64,000 bases of DNA from Minwuiaceae bacterium. GTDB lineage: Bacteria > Pseudomonadota > Alphaproteobacteria > Minwuiales > Minwuiaceae. The notes under the pieces were generated by a model, which saw nothing but the letters and a program-made list of their open reading frames with translations, ran no database searches and had not been told where the DNA came from. The translations under genes and the position numbers were made by a program. The stretch lies in the NCBI GenBank assembly GCA_028278525.1, contig JANQEE010000011.1, positions 62,001-126,000 of the forward strand, read 5' to 3'. Position 1 is the first letter of the stretch. Each line of letters starts with the position of its first letter. This document shows positions 26,305-34,571 of this stretch, piece by piece.

Positions 26305-28989
26305 TTATAGCGCCAAATTCACGCTCATAACGCCGGGATCGTCCAGGTCCGCCTTTACGCGAAATCCCAGTTCGCGGCAAAGCCCGAGCATCGCCTCGTT
26401 CTCGCGCAGCACCCGGCCGCACAGTTCGGTCAGTCCCCGGCTTCGGGCATAATCGATGATCCGTTGCATCAGCAGCCGGCCCAGGCCCATGCCCATCATC
26501 TCGTCGGCCAGAACCACCGCGTATTCCGCGCTTTCGTGGTTCGGATCGGCGGTTATCCGGACGACGCCGTAGATATTCGCCTTGCCGGCGATGCCGCGGT
26601 CCGCCAGCACCAGGGCCATTTCCCGGTCGTAATCGATTTGCGTCAGTCGCGCGGCCATCTGGTGCGTCATGTGCTTGAGCGGCGCGAAGAACCGCAGACG
26701 CACCGTTTCCGCCGACAGGTTCTGGAAGGTCTGGACCAGGACCGGCTCGTCCTCCGGGCGGATGGCGCGCAACAGCAGCGAACGCCCGTCGGCCAGGTTG
26801 ACCACCTCGCGCAATTCCTGTGGATAGGGCCGGATCGCCAGGCGGCTTTCGGCCGGGCCCGTCGCCTCGGATACCTTGATCCTGGCGTCCAGGGCGATGA
26901 CGCCGTTTTCATCCGCGATCAGCGGGTTGATGTCCAACTCCGCCACCTCCGCATGGTCGATGGCAAGCTGTGCGACCTTGATCAGGGTGTGGGCGATGGT
27001 GTCGAGGTCGGCGGCGGGCTGATCGCGGTAACCTTCCAGCAGCCGGTGCACCCGCGTTCGCGCCATCAGGCGGCGCGCCAGCCGCATGTTCAACGGCGGC
27101 AGCGCCAGTGACTTGTCGTCGATCACTTCCACCCCGGTGCCGCCGTGGCCGAACAGGATAACCGGCCCGAACTGCGGGTCCTCGAAGACGCCGAGGATCA
27201 ATTCCTGGGCGCCCGGCCGGCGCACCATCTGCTGCACCGTGAAGCCTTCGATGCGGGCGCCCGGAAAGGCGGCGTTGATGCGGGTCAGCATCGCTTCAGC
27301 CGCGTCCTGAGCCGCGGACGGGCTTTCCAAATCCAGGGCGACCCCGCCTTTGTCCGACTTGTGCGTGATGTCGTGCGACAGGATCTTGACGGCGACCGGA
27401 CAGCCGATCTCTTCCGCCATCGCCGCGACCGACGCGGCGTCGGCGGCAATCCGGGTCCGCACGGTCGGGATTCCGTAGGCCGCCAGCACGACCTTGGCTT
27501 CCGGCTCGGTCAGCATATGGCGTCCGGCCGCCAGCGCCGATGTCATCACGGCCCTGGCCGCTTCGGCGTCCGGTGCGAAATCCTCGGGAATCGATGGCGG
27601 CGTTTCCATCAGGGACGTCTGCCCGCGGCGGTAACGGACCAGTTGCATGAAGCCTTCGACCGCCTTGTTCGGCGTGTCGTAGACGGGCAGGCCGCCCGCC
27701 TCGAGCAGCTTTCGCGCGGCGTTGGCTGTTTCGCTGTCGCCGATCCAACTGGTGATGACCGGTTTCGCCGGTTTGTCGCCGGTGGTCCTCAGAACGGCCT
27801 CGGCGGCCTGAACGCTCGACGCCACCGCCGTCGGGCAATTCATGACCAGGATCGCGTCGACGTCCCGATCCTCCATCAGGATTTCAAGCGCCTTCTGATA
27901 CCGCTCCCCAGGCGCGTCGCCGATGATGTCGATCGGGTTCCCCTTGCTCCAGGTCGCCGGCAGGACCTTGTCCAACCGGTCGACCGTCTCCGGAGACAGT
28001 TCGGCCAACCGACCCTCCGCATCGATCAGCGAGTCGGTCGCCAGCACGCCGAAACCGCCGCCGTTGGTCAGGATCGCCAGGCGTTCGCCGGTGATCTTCG
28101 GACTTGCCGACAGGATCTCGGCCGCGTCGAACAGGTCCTGCAGATCGGTTACCCGCAACAGGCCGGCCCGCCGGAACGCGGCGTCGAACACATCGTCGGC
28201 GCCGGCCAGCGCGCCGGTGTGCGAAGCGGCGGCTTTCGCCCCTTCGGCATGCCGGCCGGATTTCATGACGATCACCGGCTTCACGCGGCTGGCCGCCCGC
28301 GCGGCGGTCATGAACTTCCGGGCGTGGGTGACGGCCTCCATGTAGAGCAGGATCGCCGACGTGCCTGCATCGGCGGCCAGATAGTCGAGCATGTCGCCGA
28401 AGTCGACGTCCGCCATGTCGCCGATCGACACCAGATGGGAAAAGCCGATGTCGCGGGCGCCGGCCCAATCGACGATGCCGGCCAGAATCGCGCCGGATTG
28501 CGATATCAGGGCAAGCTTGCCGGGTTTGGCCGCGCCGTCGGCGAAGCTGGCGTTGAGGCCGATGCCCGGCACCATGATCCCGACGCAGTTCGGCCCGACG
28601 ATGCGCAACAGATGCGGGTTGGCCGCGTCCAGCATGCTCTGCCGCAGCGTATGCTCGGTGTTCCCGTCGCTTTCCCCGAATCCGGCGGTGATCACGACGA
28701 CGCCCTTGGTGCCGCGTTCGCCCAGCTCGCCGACCAGCCGGGGCACGGTCTGCGGCGGCGTGCAGATCACCGCCAGATCCGGCACTTCCGGCAAGGCCGC
28801 GACTGAAGGAAAGCAGGGCTGGCCGTCGATTTCCCGCCGCTTGGGATTGACCAGCATGATCCGGCCCTGAAACGACCCGGCCCGCAGGTTTTCTGCGATC
28901 ACGGCGCCGACGGAGCCCGACCGCGCGCTCGCCCCGATCAGGGCGACCGACGACGGGTTGAAGATGGATGTCAGGTTACGGACGGTCAT
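26305..28989 (-). CDS. NDP-forming acyl-CoA synthetase / GNAT acetyltransferase fusion (Pat-like)
   Basis: The protein has 894 residues. Domains: CoA-binding (~10-105, SSVALIGASARSGSVG), succinyl-CoA ligase-like (~130-420, with the phosphohistidine candidate in ASHTGALAG), ATP-grasp (~480-700, with HKSDKGGVALDL) and a C-terminal GNAT (~730-894, with the acetyl-CoA loop MGMGLGRLLM). The architecture equals that of bacterial Pat/PatZ lysine acetyltransferases, which acetylate acyl-CoA synthetases. The retained SHTG motif leaves open true ADP-forming ligase activity. Two 14-bp direct repeats just before the start (28993-29028) suggest tight control. No Shine-Dalgarno is obvious. Confidence 0.92.
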   Translation of the reverse strand: MTVRNLTSIFNPSSVALIGASARSGSVGAVIAENLRAGSFQGRIMLVNPKRREIDGQPCFPSVAALPEVPDLAVICTPPQTVPRLVGELGERGTKGVVVITAGFGESDGNTEHTLRQSMLDAANPHLLRIVGPNCVGIMVPGIGLNASFADGAAKPGKLALISQSGAILAGIVDWAGARDIGFSHLVSIGDMADVDFGDMLDYLAADAGTSAILLYMEAVTHARKFMTAARAASRVKPVIVMKSGRHAEGAKAAASHTGALAGADDVFDAAFRRAGLLRVTDLQDLFDAAEILSASPKITGERLAILTNGGGFGVLATDSLIDAEGRLAELSPETVDRLDKVLPATWSKGNPIDIIGDAPGERYQKALEILMEDRDVDAILVMNCPTAVASSVQAAEAVLRTTGDKPAKPVITSWIGDSETANAARKLLEAGGLPVYDTPNKAVEGFMQLVRYRRGQTSLMETPPSIPEDFAPDAEAARAVMTSALAAGRHMLTEPEAKVVLAAYGIPTVRTRIAADAASVAAMAEEIGCPVAVKILSHDITHKSDKGGVALDLESPSAAQDAAEAMLTRINAAFPGARIEGFTVQQMVRRPGAQELILGVFEDPQFGPVILFGHGGTGVEVIDDKSLALPPLNMRLARRLMARTRVHRLLEGYRDQPAADLDTIAHTLIKVAQLAIDHAEVAELDINPLIADENGVIALDARIKVSEATGPAESRLAIRPYPQELREVVNLADGRSLLLRAIRPEDEPVLVQTFQNLSAETVRLRFFAPLKHMTHQMAARLTQIDYDREMALVLADRGIAGKANIYGVVRITADPNHESAEYAVVLADEMMGMGLGRLLMQRIIDYARSRGLTELCGRVLRENEAMLGLCRELGFRVKADLDDPGVMSVNLAL

Positions 28990-28992
28990 GTC

Positions 28993-29028
28993 TATGGACC
29001 GATATAGGGCTGTTTATGGACCGTTATA
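28993..29028 (-). promoter_or_regulatory. Direct repeats at the start of the acyl-CoA synthetase gene
   Basis: TATGGACCGATATA (28993-29006) and TATGGACCGTTATA (29015-29028) differ at one base and are 22 bases apart, two DNA turns. They lie 4-39 bases before ATG 28989. A TATAAC element on the minus strand inside the outer copy could be the -10, so a bound protein would block transcription. No regulator is identified. Confidence 0.45.
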
Positions 29029-29063
29029 TGACCCCTCGAGCGATTTTTTCACCCATCCGCGGC

Positions 29064-30611
29064 CTATGGCCGCATGCCGAAGGCGCTGGGCCCCGCCGTG
29101 CGCAACGGCGCCGCCAGATTGGCGAATTCGCAGAGCAGCGGGCGCGTGTCGCGCGGATCGATGATTTCCTCGACCCCGTAGCGTTCCGCCGTGCGGAAGG
29201 GTGACCGGACCCGGTTCAGCCGTTCCTCGATCTCGGCGCGTAAGCCAACGGGATCGTCGGCCGCCTCCAGATCCGACTTGTAAGCCGCCTCCAGCCCGCC
29301 TTCGATCGGCAGCGAGCCCCAGTCGCCGGACGGCCAGGCATAGCGGTATTGGAACCGGCTGGCGTTCGAATGGGCCGCGCCGGCGACGCCGAACGCCTTG
29401 CGGATCAGGATCGAGCACCAGGGCACCCTGGCCTGGTACAGCGCCGCCAGCGCCCGCGCGCCGTGCCGGATGGTGCCGGCCTTTTCGGCTTCCGTGCCGA
29501 TCAGGAAGCCAGGGCAGTCGACCAGATGCACCACCGGCAGGTGGAATGTCTCGGCCATGTCGACGAACCGGGTAATCTTGAATGCGCCGTCCGCGGTCCA
29601 GGCGCCGCCATAGACGTAAGGGTCGGCGGCCATCACCGCGACCGGCCAGCCGTCCAGCCGCGCTAGGCCGGTGATCACCGACCGGCCATACATCTTGCCG
29701 ATCTCGAAGAAAGAATCCCGGTCCAGCACGGCGTCCAGGATCTTGCGCATCTTGTAGACCTTGCGCCGGTCGCGGGGCACGGCGGAAATCAAGCTGTCGT
29801 CGCGCCGGTCGGGGTCGTCGATCGGCTCTGTGCGCGGCGCCAGGTCGTAGATCGACGACGGCAGGTACGACAGGAACTTGCGTGTCCGTTCGAACGCTTC
29901 CGCCTCGCTCTCCACCTCGTCGTCGATGGCGCCGTTCCGCGTATGAATTTCGCTGCCGCCTAACCCCTGCTTGTCGACTTCCTCGCCGACGCCCGCCACA
30001 ACCGGCGGGCCGGCCACGAACATCTGCGAAAGGTCCTTGACCATCAGCGAGTAATGACAGGTTACCGCGCGCGCCGCGCCGAGGCCCGCGACCGGGCCGA
30101 GCGCCAGCGACACCACCGGCACCGTCGCCATGTTGGCAACCACCCAGTCCCAGGCCGGGTTGGCGGGCACGTAGGTGTAGCCGTCGGCCTCCAGCGATTT
30201 AACCGAGCCGCCGCCGCCGGTACCCTCGATCAGGCGCACGATCGGCAGCCGGAGCTCGTTTGCCATCTGCTCCGCCGCCACCTGCTTGGCGTGGATCGAG
30301 GCATCGGCGGCGCCGCCGCGCACGGTGAAATCGTCGGCGGCGATTACCACCGGCCGGCCATCGATCTTGCCGCGTCCGAACAGCGAGTTGGCCGGGGTCA
30401 GCTCGATCAGGTTGCCGTTCTCGTCGTACGCTGCCTTGCCGCTGATCGCACCGGTCTCGTGGAAACTGTTCGCATCCAGCAGAGCGTCGATCCGTTCGCG
30501 CACCAGCATTCGGCCGGCATCGCGCTGCCGCTTGATCTTGTCCGGTCCGCCCATCCGCCGCGCGAATTCCTCGCGCTGCCGCAGTTCGTCGATTTCCTTC
30601 TGCCAACTCAT
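29064..30611 (-). CDS. Acyl-CoA carboxylase carboxyltransferase subunit
   Basis: The protein has 515 residues. It has the crotonase-fold halves of PccB/MccB-type carboxyltransferases: IDALLDANSFHETG near the start, IEGTGGGGSVKSLE around residue 138, and, in the second half, VDCPGFLIGTEAEKAGTIRHGARALAALYQA. It would transfer CO2 from a biotin carrier to an acyl-CoA. The biotin-carboxylase/carrier partner is not in the window. ATG 30611 has AGGAACC at 30615-30621. The neighbouring genes on the same strand are an acyl-CoA synthetase fusion and an Ldh-type dehydrogenase; the acyl substrate is not predictable. Confidence 0.93.
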   Translation of the reverse strand: MSWQKEIDELRQREEFARRMGGPDKIKRQRDAGRMLVRERIDALLDANSFHETGAISGKAAYDENGNLIELTPANSLFGRGKIDGRPVVIAADDFTVRGGAADASIHAKQVAAEQMANELRLPIVRLIEGTGGGGSVKSLEADGYTYVPANPAWDWVVANMATVPVVSLALGPVAGLGAARAVTCHYSLMVKDLSQMFVAGPPVVAGVGEEVDKQGLGGSEIHTRNGAIDDEVESEAEAFERTRKFLSYLPSSIYDLAPRTEPIDDPDRRDDSLISAVPRDRRKVYKMRKILDAVLDRDSFFEIGKMYGRSVITGLARLDGWPVAVMAADPYVYGGAWTADGAFKITRFVDMAETFHLPVVHLVDCPGFLIGTEAEKAGTIRHGARALAALYQARVPWCSILIRKAFGVAGAAHSNASRFQYRYAWPSGDWGSLPIEGGLEAAYKSDLEAADDPVGLRAEIEERLNRVRSPFRTAERYGVEEIIDPRDTRPLLCEFANLAAPLRTAGPSAFGMRP

Positions 30612-30630
30612 GATCGGTTCCTATTGATCG

Positions 30631-30714
30631 GGCCCGGCCACCCGCTCCCCCGTCCCAACCACCCACACGAGGGTACCCTATGGGTGGTTGGGACGGGGGA
30701 GCGGTTGGCCGGGC
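30631..30714. repeat. Long near-perfect inverted repeat between two genes
   Basis: Two 35-base arms (30631-30665 and 30680-30714) pair with a single mismatch around a loop of about 14 bases that itself contains GGGTACCC. It fills most of the 121-base gap between the dehydrogenase end and the carboxyltransferase start. There is no following T-run in either direction. It could act as an mRNA-stabilising or attenuating hairpin. Confidence 0.8.
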
Positions 30715-30732
30715 CAATTCTAAAAAGCCTCA

Positions 30733-31794
30733 CTACTCGGTCAGTTGACCGATCTCGGACTGGTTCAGGCCGACCATCTGCGCGGCCTCGATGATCGAAT
30801 TCCAGGTCGTGTCGTCCAGCGGCACGCCATCCGTGCGGCGCGCTGCCGCCGTGGCCCGTTCCGGGTCGCCGGGTAGCAGGATTTCCCCGCCCGGCGTTGC
30901 CGGCGGCGAGCCTTTCACCCATTCCATGAAGCGCTCCGTCTCCTGCGCCAGGTAAGCTTGATCCGCGAAGCTCGACGGGTCGATGTAGACGGACAGCATG
31001 TTGTTCGCCAGCCGGGTCACCCCCGGCGCGGTGCAGCCGCCGCCGCTAAGCGCGCCAGCCAGCAGGTCGATCATGAAGCAAAGGCCGGATCCCTTGTGCA
31101 ATCCGAAGGCCGTGATCGCGCCCGGCGGGTCGGCGTAAAGCGCGGCCGGGTCCCGGGTCGGCCGGCCCTGATTGTCCATCAGCGATCCTTCCGGCACCTC
31201 GACGCCTTTGTTGTTGGCGACGAAGACCTTGCCCTCGGCGATGAACGCGGTGGCGGCGTCGAAGATGACCGGCGGGCCGTCGGCGCGCGGCACGCCGATC
31301 GCGATCGGGTTGGTCGATAGCCGAGCATCGGTGCCGCCGAAAGGGGCGACCTTCATCCCTAAGCCCGACGTGTTGACCAGATGCATCGATACGATGCCCT
31401 GCTCGGCCGCCTGTTCCGCCCAGGCGCCGATCCGTCCCAGATGACCGCAATTGCGCAGCGCGATCAGCGAGACACCGGATTTTTGCGCCTTCTCGACGCC
31501 CAATACCACCGCCGCGCCGCCCAGCGACTGTCCGAATCCGAAGTTGCCGTCGGCGACGGCCAGGCTGTCGGTCTCCATCGTCACGGTCAGCGATGCGTTG
31601 GCGAGCAGGTTGCCGTCCTGCATATACTGCACGTAACGGATCACCCGCGCGACGCCGTGGCTGTCGTGACCCATCAGGTTGGCGTCTACCAGATGCGACG
31701 CGATTTCCTGCGCCTCTTTCTCTTCGCTACCGGCGCGGCGAAAGATCGCCTCGATCAGGCGCGTCAGCGCGCCGCTTTCAATCTGTTTCGCCAT
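30733..31794 (-). CDS. Malate/L-lactate dehydrogenase family oxidoreductase (Ldh family)
   Basis: The protein has 353 residues. It shows NLMGHDSHGVARVIRY (catalytic region), ALRNCGHLGRIGAWAEQA and LHKGSGLCFMIDLLAGALSGGG, the hallmarks of the Ldh_2 family of NAD(P)H-dependent 2-oxoacid or imine reductases (malate, ureidoglycolate, sulfolactate, delta-piperideine-2-carboxylate). ATG 31794 has GGGAAGG upstream. It is 17 bases from the BKACE gene upstream on the same strand, so one transcript is likely. The exact 2-oxo/2-hydroxy acid is unknown. Confidence 0.92.
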   Translation of the reverse strand: MAKQIESGALTRLIEAIFRRAGSEEKEAQEIASHLVDANLMGHDSHGVARVIRYVQYMQDGNLLANASLTVTMETDSLAVADGNFGFGQSLGGAAVVLGVEKAQKSGVSLIALRNCGHLGRIGAWAEQAAEQGIVSMHLVNTSGLGMKVAPFGGTDARLSTNPIAIGVPRADGPPVIFDAATAFIAEGKVFVANNKGVEVPEGSLMDNQGRPTRDPAALYADPPGAITAFGLHKGSGLCFMIDLLAGALSGGGCTAPGVTRLANNMLSVYIDPSSFADQAYLAQETERFMEWVKGSPPATPGGEILLPGDPERATAAARRTDGVPLDDTTWNSIIEAAQMVGLNQSEIGQLTE

Positions 31795-31811
31795 TACCTT
31801 CCCTATCTTGA

Positions 31812-32708
31812 TTACCGGTGTTCAAGCTTAGTGTTATCCAGGTCGGCACGCACGTCGCCAGCGCTGGCGATTCGACCGCCGGCTTTCTCGATCTGCCGCG
31901 CTGCGTCTTCCACCCATTCGACGTTGCTCATCTCGCTGCCGAACGGCGCGTCCTCCAGTCCGACCCGGACGTGGCCGCCGTTGGCGACCGTGTCTCCGAT
32001 CAGCGGCCTAACGTCGACCGCAAGGCCGGCGATCATCCAAGGCGCGCCGGGCGCTTCCGCCTGCAACAGCGTACGATAGGCGTCCAGCGCGTAGCGCTCC
32101 GGCGGGAAGCTGAAGGTGAAGCGGTCGGAAAACATCAGGCGGTAGATCGGCACCGGCACGCCGGGGTAGCGCTTCGCCAGCGCCGCGCCGGTGCGGGCGA
32201 ATCCAGGTTCGTAGATCGCGTAAGTCGGATGGATGCGGTGCTTTTCGGCCACCGCGAGGCCGGCGCGGATATGGCTTTCCGGGTTTAGGTACGGAAAGCC
32301 CTGTTTGTCCCGCTCGATATTATCCAGATGGGCGAAATTGACCGAACCGGGATCGACCACGGCCCATTCGATCAGGCCGCTCTCCGCCAGTTCGTCGATG
32401 GCGGCGAAACGGGCCGCACCGTCGCCGAGATCGGGCGAGTCGGGGCTGCCGGCCAGGGGAATGGTCGGATAGACGATGGCGTCTACCTCGGCCCGAATGC
32501 CCTCGATGATCGCCGCGTAGATCGCGGCATCGTCGCGTTGCCGTCCCGTCGCTTCGTCGTAGGCATGCAGGTGCAGGATCGCGGCGCCGGCCTTGGCGCA
32601 GGCAATGCCGTCGGCGACGATCTCCGCCACGCTTATCGGTATCTTCGGTTGTATGGCGCGCGACCACGGCCCGTTTAACGCCGCTTCCAGCCATATCGGA
32701 TCTGCCAT
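31812..32708 (-). CDS. BKACE / DUF849 family beta-keto acid cleavage enzyme
   Basis: The protein has 298 residues. It shows the opening IWLEAALNGPWSR, the metal-site motif ILHLHAYDEATGRQ (HxH near residue 45), the YPTIPL strand and the C-terminal GGHVRVGLEDAPFG. Family enzymes condense a beta-keto acid with acetyl-CoA and cleave it; the best known is 3-keto-5-aminohexanoate cleavage enzyme. ATG 32708 is preferred over a longer frame because GGAGACGGGAACA lies just before it and the N-terminus matches the family. With the Ldh-type dehydrogenase downstream it suggests a short catabolic route for an amino- or keto-acid. Confidence 0.9.
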   Translation of the reverse strand: MADPIWLEAALNGPWSRAIQPKIPISVAEIVADGIACAKAGAAILHLHAYDEATGRQRDDAAIYAAIIEGIRAEVDAIVYPTIPLAGSPDSPDLGDGAARFAAIDELAESGLIEWAVVDPGSVNFAHLDNIERDKQGFPYLNPESHIRAGLAVAEKHRIHPTYAIYEPGFARTGAALAKRYPGVPVPIYRLMFSDRFTFSFPPERYALDAYRTLLQAEAPGAPWMIAGLAVDVRPLIGDTVANGGHVRVGLEDAPFGSEMSNVEWVEDAARQIEKAGGRIASAGDVRADLDNTKLEHR

Positions 32709-32800
32709 TGTTCCCGTCTCCTTGTTGGCTGGTATTCTGCCGATACGGGGAGCGGCTGCAAATCCAGCGGGCAAGAATGCTCGTATAGGAACCCAGACCG

Positions 32801-33493
32801 ATGACCAAACCGCTCCGAAAATCCGTCTTATGGGCCGTTTCCGTGGCCGCAGCCGGCATGGTCTTGCTGGGCAGCGCAATGGCCAACCTGCCGCCCGCGG
32901 ACCAAATCGCCTTTTCCGTTTTTCGCGGCGACTCGCCGATCGGACACCATCGCCTCAGTTTCGAACGGGCCAGGGAGGATCTTCTGGTCAATGTCGACAT
33001 CGAACTGAAGGTCAAGTTCGCGGTGTTTACGCTTTATGACTACAAGCATCGCAGCCGGGAGACATGGCGCGACGGCCGCTTGGTCGGGCTGGATACCAAG
33101 ACGAACGACAACGGCGATAAGTTCTTCGTCCGCGCCGCCGCGACCCAGGACGGCCTCGCAGTGGAAAGCTCATCCGGCGCGTATGTCGCGCCGGCGGACG
33201 TGCTGCCGACCAGTTACTGGCGGCCGGATACGGTCGCGCAATCGAAACTGCTCAACACTCAGGACGGCAGGTTGCTTGAAGTCTCGGTCGAGGAACTGGG
33301 TCAAGAACTGGTCCGCGCGGGCGGCCGGGACATTCCGGCGCAGCGGTTCAGGTTCTCCGGCGATTTGGAGCTTGAGCTTTGGTACGGAGACAGCGCCGAA
33401 TGGCTGCGTACCCGTTTCGAGGCGAAAGGCGCGGAAATCGATTACTCGATCGAGCCCGATACCCTGGCGGCGTATGGGTTGATCGAAAACTAG
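32801..33493 (+). CDS. Exported DUF6134-like protein
   Basis: The protein has 230 residues. A basic start and hydrophobic core (residues ~8-28, ending SAMA) give a signal peptide. The mature part opens with IAFSVFRGDSPIGHHRLSF and has alternating strands with LVNVDIELKVKFAVFTLY and LELELWYGDSAEWLRTRFEAKG, the pattern of DUF6134 proteins. It is periplasmic and probably a beta-barrel-like lipid- or ligand-binding fold, by analogy only. It ends overlapping the convergent nitroreductase gene by four bases. The family name is from memory of the motif, so confidence is moderate. Confidence 0.72.
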   Translation: MTKPLRKSVLWAVSVAAAGMVLLGSAMANLPPADQIAFSVFRGDSPIGHHRLSFERAREDLLVNVDIELKVKFAVFTLYDYKHRSRETWRDGRLVGLDTKTNDNGDKFFVRAAATQDGLAVESSSGAYVAPADVLPTSYWRPDTVAQSKLLNTQDGRLLEVSVEELGQELVRAGGRDIPAQRFRFSGDLELELWYGDSAEWLRTRFEAKGAEIDYSIEPDTLAAYGLIEN

Positions 33494-34071
33494 GATACCG
33501 GTCCCGTCCATTCGCGGGTGAGGTCCGCCGGCGCTGGCCTGGGCGCCTCCGGCATTGCCGCAGTCGGCGTCCCCAAATACGCATAGGAAATGACCTGCTC
33601 GTCCGCACTGATGCCAAGCGCCGCCTTAACCGTCTCGTCATAGGCATTGGTGCCGGTCAGAAGCATCCCGCCATAACCCATCGCCTGGGCGGCCAGCACC
33701 ATGGTGTGCGCCGCCGCGCCGGCCGATACGATCTGTTCGATCTCCGGAATTTTCGGGTGATCTTTCTGCGCTGTCGCAATGATCGCGACGATCAGCGGCG
33801 ACCGCAGCGGGCGGTTCATTTCTTTTTCCAGCGCCGCCTGGGGCGCGTTCGGATCGCGCTTTTTCAACGCATCCGCGAAGACTTCGCCGAGTTTGGCCCG
33901 CGCGTCACCACGGATCACGATAAACCGCCACGGGCGCAGCCGGCCGTGATCCGGCGCGCGGCAGGCGGCGGAGAGGATCTGTTCGAGTTCGCTGTCGCTC
34001 GGCGCCGGATCGGCATGCAGCCGCGGCGCGACCGAGGCGCGATTGAGCAACAGATCCAATGCTTGCATCAC
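33490..34071 (-). CDS. Nitroreductase family protein
   Basis: The protein has 193 residues of the small FMN-dependent nitroreductase fold (YdjA-like). The FMN-binding RASVAPRLHADPAPSD start, SAACRAPDHGRLRPWRFIVI and the GYGGMLLTGT segment are visible. Family members reduce nitro or quinone compounds with NAD(P)H. The start ATG 34071 fits the family N-terminus. It is divergent from the rhodanese gene, separated by 113 bases that should hold both promoters. Confidence 0.9.
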   Translation of the reverse strand: MMQALDLLLNRASVAPRLHADPAPSDSELEQILSAACRAPDHGRLRPWRFIVIRGDARAKLGEVFADALKKRDPNAPQAALEKEMNRPLRSPLIVAIIATAQKDHPKIPEIEQIVSAGAAAHTMVLAAQAMGYGGMLLTGTNAYDETVKAALGISADEQVISYAYLGTPTAAMPEAPRPAPADLTREWTGPVS

Positions 34072-34184
34072 TTATTTCCTTCCAAACGCAGTGTTGCGGC
34101 TCAATATAGGGCGTGAGCGCCGCGGAGGTAAGCACTCGCTACTATCTTCGGCGTCAACGGCAGAACCCCAAGGGAGGCAGGTCC

Positions 34185-34568
34185 ATGATCACCAATGGTT
34201 TCAAAAAAATGCTGGCGGAAGCCAATGCCGTCATCGAGACGACTTCGGTGCAGGACGCGCTCGGCCTGGTCGGGGACTCCAACGTCGCGTTCATTGATAT
34301 CCGTGAGACCGTGGAGCGGCAGCAGACCGGCAGCGTACAGGGCGCGGTACATGCGCCGCGCGGCTTGTTGGAATTCATCGCCGACCCGGAAGGGCCGATG
34401 CACAACGACGTCTTCGCCAGTGGCAAGAAGCTGCTGTTGTTCTGCGCATCCGGCGGCCGGTCGGCGCTGGCGGCGAAGACGTTGCAGGACATGGGCCTCG
34501 ACAATGTCGCCCACATCGCCGGCGGCTATGCCGCCTGGCGCGAAGCCGGCGGGCCGGTCGAGGAGTAG
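34185..34568 (+). CDS. Single-domain rhodanese-like sulfurtransferase
   Basis: The protein has 127 residues, one rhodanese domain. The active-site loop is FCASGGRSALAA with the catalytic cysteine (~residue 88), and the CDC25-like FIDIRE strand is at ~40. It would carry persulfide sulfur in the cytoplasm. ATG 34185 has AGGGAGG at 34171-34177; an upstream start in the same frame lacks a ribosome site. It ends three bases before the convergent stop of deoA. Confidence 0.9.
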   Translation: MITNGFKKMLAEANAVIETTSVQDALGLVGDSNVAFIDIRETVERQQTGSVQGAVHAPRGLLEFIADPEGPMHNDVFASGKKLLLFCASGGRSALAAKTLQDMGLDNVAHIAGGYAAWREAGGPVEE

Positions 34569-34571
34569 GCC

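Noticed and set aside
27145..28806. Long plus-strand open frame opposite the acyl-CoA synthetase fusion
   Set aside because: It is antisense to a very confident multidomain gene, with no recognisable domain or ribosome site.
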